DNA of 34,493 nucleotides. It comes from CAJXZP01 sp964195485. Its GTDB lineage: Bacteria; Bacteroidota; Bacteroidia; Flavobacteriales_G; Salibacteraceae. This document shows, piece by piece, positions 33,701 through 34,493 of the stretch. The position numbers and the translations under genes are program-made. The notes below the pieces were generated by a model, which did no database searches, was not told the DNA's origin, and saw only the letters and a program-made list of their open reading frames with translations. Location: positions 1 through 34,493 of the forward strand of contig CAXMPG010000025.1 of NCBI GenBank assembly GCA_964195485.1, given 5' to 3'. Every line of letters starts with the position of its first letter. Position 1 is the stretch's first letter.

Positions 33701-34427
33701 AAATGACAGAATTGTATTCTTTGGTTTCAAACTCAGATGCTTTTTCAGGATGCGCAGGAGCAAATTGTTCTACTCTTGGTCCTTTTACAAAAGCAACATT
33801 ATCTTTATAGGCAGAAACAATTTTATTCGGATTGTCTTTTGATGTTTTCTTGATTAATTGAAATAATGAATCCGGCATTTCAACGCCATCAATAATAAAC
33901 TGACCATTAAAGATTTTATGTCGGCAATGTTCTGAGTTTACTTGAGAAAAACCAAACACTTCACTATCCGTCAATTTACGATCTAAAGAAACAGCAACAG
34001 AATCTAAATATTCAATTTCTTCGGCACTTAGTGCCAAACCTTCACTTTGATTATAAGCAGCTAAATCATCAATATAAATCACCTTTTCAGGCTCCATTAC
34101 AATGGTATAAATCTCTTGGTTTAAACCAGAATACATGGCTTGAAGCATAGAATCGTAATCTGCTTTGTCATCCGATACCGCAAAAAACTCTTCAATACGT
34201 TCAATTCCTACGATTCCCATATTCTGAGAAATCTCAACCGCATTGGTACTCCAAGGTGTAATCATTTCTTTACGTGGACCAATATGAAACCCTTTTAAAG
34301 AATCAGAATCTACCAATTTAGCATCGCCAAAAAGCCATTCTAATTTAGGTAAGTCTTCTGTAGTAAGATTTGTGGAGAGACCAACAGCATATATTTTATC
34401 TGTTGAAGTGGCAAAAAATTTAATCAT
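30726..34427 (-). CDS. purL: Phosphoribosylformylglycinamidine synthase, single-chain PurL
   Basis: 1233 residues, the long form with synthetase and glutaminase in one chain. N-terminal PurS-like domain, a linker with FSQVNSEHCRHKIFNG, two AIRS-type ATP-grasp-like halves (HNFPTTVEPFNGAATGSGGE and the GQP-type phosphate loops), and a C-terminal class I amidotransferase with nucleophile Cys1080 in SLGICNGCQ and His1193/Glu1195 in MPHFERS. It converts FGAR plus glutamine and ATP to FGAM, step four of purine synthesis. The ATG at 34427 gives the family N-terminus; it is complete. Confidence 0.97.
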   Translation of the reverse strand: MIKFFATSTDKIYAVGLSTNLTTEDLPKLEWLFGDAKLVDSDSLKGFHIGPRKEMITPWSTNAVEISQNMGIVGIERIEEFFAVSDDKADYDSMLQAMYSGLNQEIYTIVMEPEKVIYIDDLAAYNQSEGLALSAEEIEYLDSVAVSLDRKLTDSEVFGFSQVNSEHCRHKIFNGQFIIDGVEMPDSLFQLIKKTSKDNPNKIVSAYKDNVAFVKGPRVEQFAPAHPEKASEFETKEYNSVISLKAETHNFPTTVEPFNGAATGSGGEIRDRMAGGKGSMPLAGTAVYMTAYSRLEDDGNREWEEKMAARDWLYQTPMDILIKASNGASDFGNKFGQPLINGSVLTFEHEEGGKKYGFDKVIMQAGGIGYGKLEDALKDTPKVGDKIVVMGGDNYRIGMGGGAVSSVATGEFSSGIELNAIQRSNPEMQKRAYNVVRALSEQDINPIVSIHDHGAGGHLNCLSELVEETGGVIDVNKLPVGDPTLSDKEIIGNESQERMGLVIDEKHIEHLTKIAERERAPINVVGETTGDHRFVFENKKTGVNPMDWDLLHMFGSSPKTVLTDKAATSNFEGVTYDAANIQEYLNNVLQLEAVACKDWLTNKVDRCVTGRVAKQPTAGPLQLPLNNVGVMAMDYRGEKGIATALGHAPVSALIDPTAGSQASIAEALTNIIWAPIDDGIKGLSLSANWMWPAKQEGENSRMYEAVQGISDFACELGLNIPTGKDSLSMTQKYKNDVVYAPGTVIISAVGEVIDLRKVVEPVLKPNFESSLVYVDFSEDDFKLGGSSFAQTLNKVGNSAPHIKSATKFAATFDAVQNLITDEKILAGHDISAGGMLTAMLEMAFAETDLGLNIDLSGIAGADDVQLFFSEKAGILLQVADADLADVTDALKAVNAVNHVIGTVIGDRMMSVKTTSKSYMFDIDSLRDTWYKTSYLLDQKQSGKVLATKRFDNYKKQAISYKFPEGFKGDFATLGLNPDRKEKSGIKAAIIREKGVNGDREMAYAMYLAGFDVKDVHMTDLISGAEDLSDVNFIAYVGGFSNSDVLGSAKGWAGAFLYNEKAKAALDGFYARENTMSLGICNGCQLMGELGLLYPEHQQHPKLEHNDSGKFESGFVNVSIPENNSVMLGSLAGTKLGIWVAHGEGKFNLPEAESEYNIIGKYSNAEYPGNPNGSDYNAAGIASADGRHLAMMPHFERSVFPWNWGYYPDENKNDVVSPWIHAFMNARKWVEENS

Positions 34428-34472
34428 TTGATAATTGTTTTGAACCCAGTTTGCTTGATTATTTCAAGGCTG

Positions 34473-34480
34473 CAAAACTA
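34473..34480 (-). promoter_or_regulatory. -7 promoter element of purL
   Basis: The minus strand reads TAGTTTTG, a perfect TAnnTTTG match, 45 bases before the ATG. The -33 region falls beyond the window edge. No purine riboswitch-like fold is evident in the short leader. Confidence 0.5.
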
Positions 34481-34493
34481 AGAAAGTTGCTTG

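Overview
The window looks like a chromosomal segment of a Bacteroidota bacterium, most likely Flavobacteriales. The DNA is AT-rich. Several genes are preceded by the Bacteroidota-type -7 element TAnnTTTG rather than a Shine-Dalgarno/-10 arrangement. The gene families also fit: a 7TMR-DISM sensor kinase pair, a SusC-like TonB receptor with a carboxypeptidase-regulatory N-terminus, the single-chain long PurL, and PhoH with a PIN domain. Identifications are by reading motifs; no database search was possible.

Layout. 1-870: a lone MORN-repeat (YwqK-like) exported protein between inverted GTTAGGC/GCCTAAC sites and imperfect hairpins that resemble an integron-type cassette. 1061-2654 (-): phoH followed by a VF530-type small protein. 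2845-5747 (+): RNase D, a four-helix membrane protein and the ribosome-associated GTPase HflX. 5905-7474 (+): a tight three-gene operon with a membrane-anchored PrxQ/Bcp peroxiredoxin and two unknown proteins. 7458-11512 (-): a NarL-type response regulator and two tandem paralogous 7TM sensor kinases, the upstream one lacking its phospho-acceptor histidine. 11578-13719 (-): RNase R with a structured leader. 14059-15169 (+): ferritin and CvpA. 15410-16883 (-): bacilliredoxin and an NlpC/P60 hydrolase. 17103-18233 (+): ChrA transporter. 18267-19198 (-): a sterol-desaturase-family pseudogene with a frameshift and an in-frame stop.

19419-23134 (+) is a gas-sensing module: an H-NOX haem protein, a PAS-PAS hybrid histidine kinase with its own REC and HPt domains (TTG start overlapping the H-NOX stop), and a LytTR response regulator. 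It is followed at 23272-24173 by a frameshifted, SIS-less and catalytically dead relative of the GlmS glutaminase domain, a cupin (DUF985) and a small cysteine-rich lipoprotein. 25145-27052 (+) is acetyl-CoA synthetase. 27144-27860 (-) is a small Cro/C1-type regulator with a membrane protein. 28181-30499 (+) is a TonB-dependent receptor, and 30726-34427 (-) is purL.

A family of extragenic palindromes with a TGACTyCAAGTCA-type core occurs downstream of acs and again between the TonB receptor and purL. The best candidates for new biology are the cassette-like ends around the YwqK gene, the kinase/pseudokinase pair, the dead GlmS-like protein next to the H-NOX operon, and the two-type palindrome family. 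No tRNA, rRNA, CRISPR array or transposase gene was seen.
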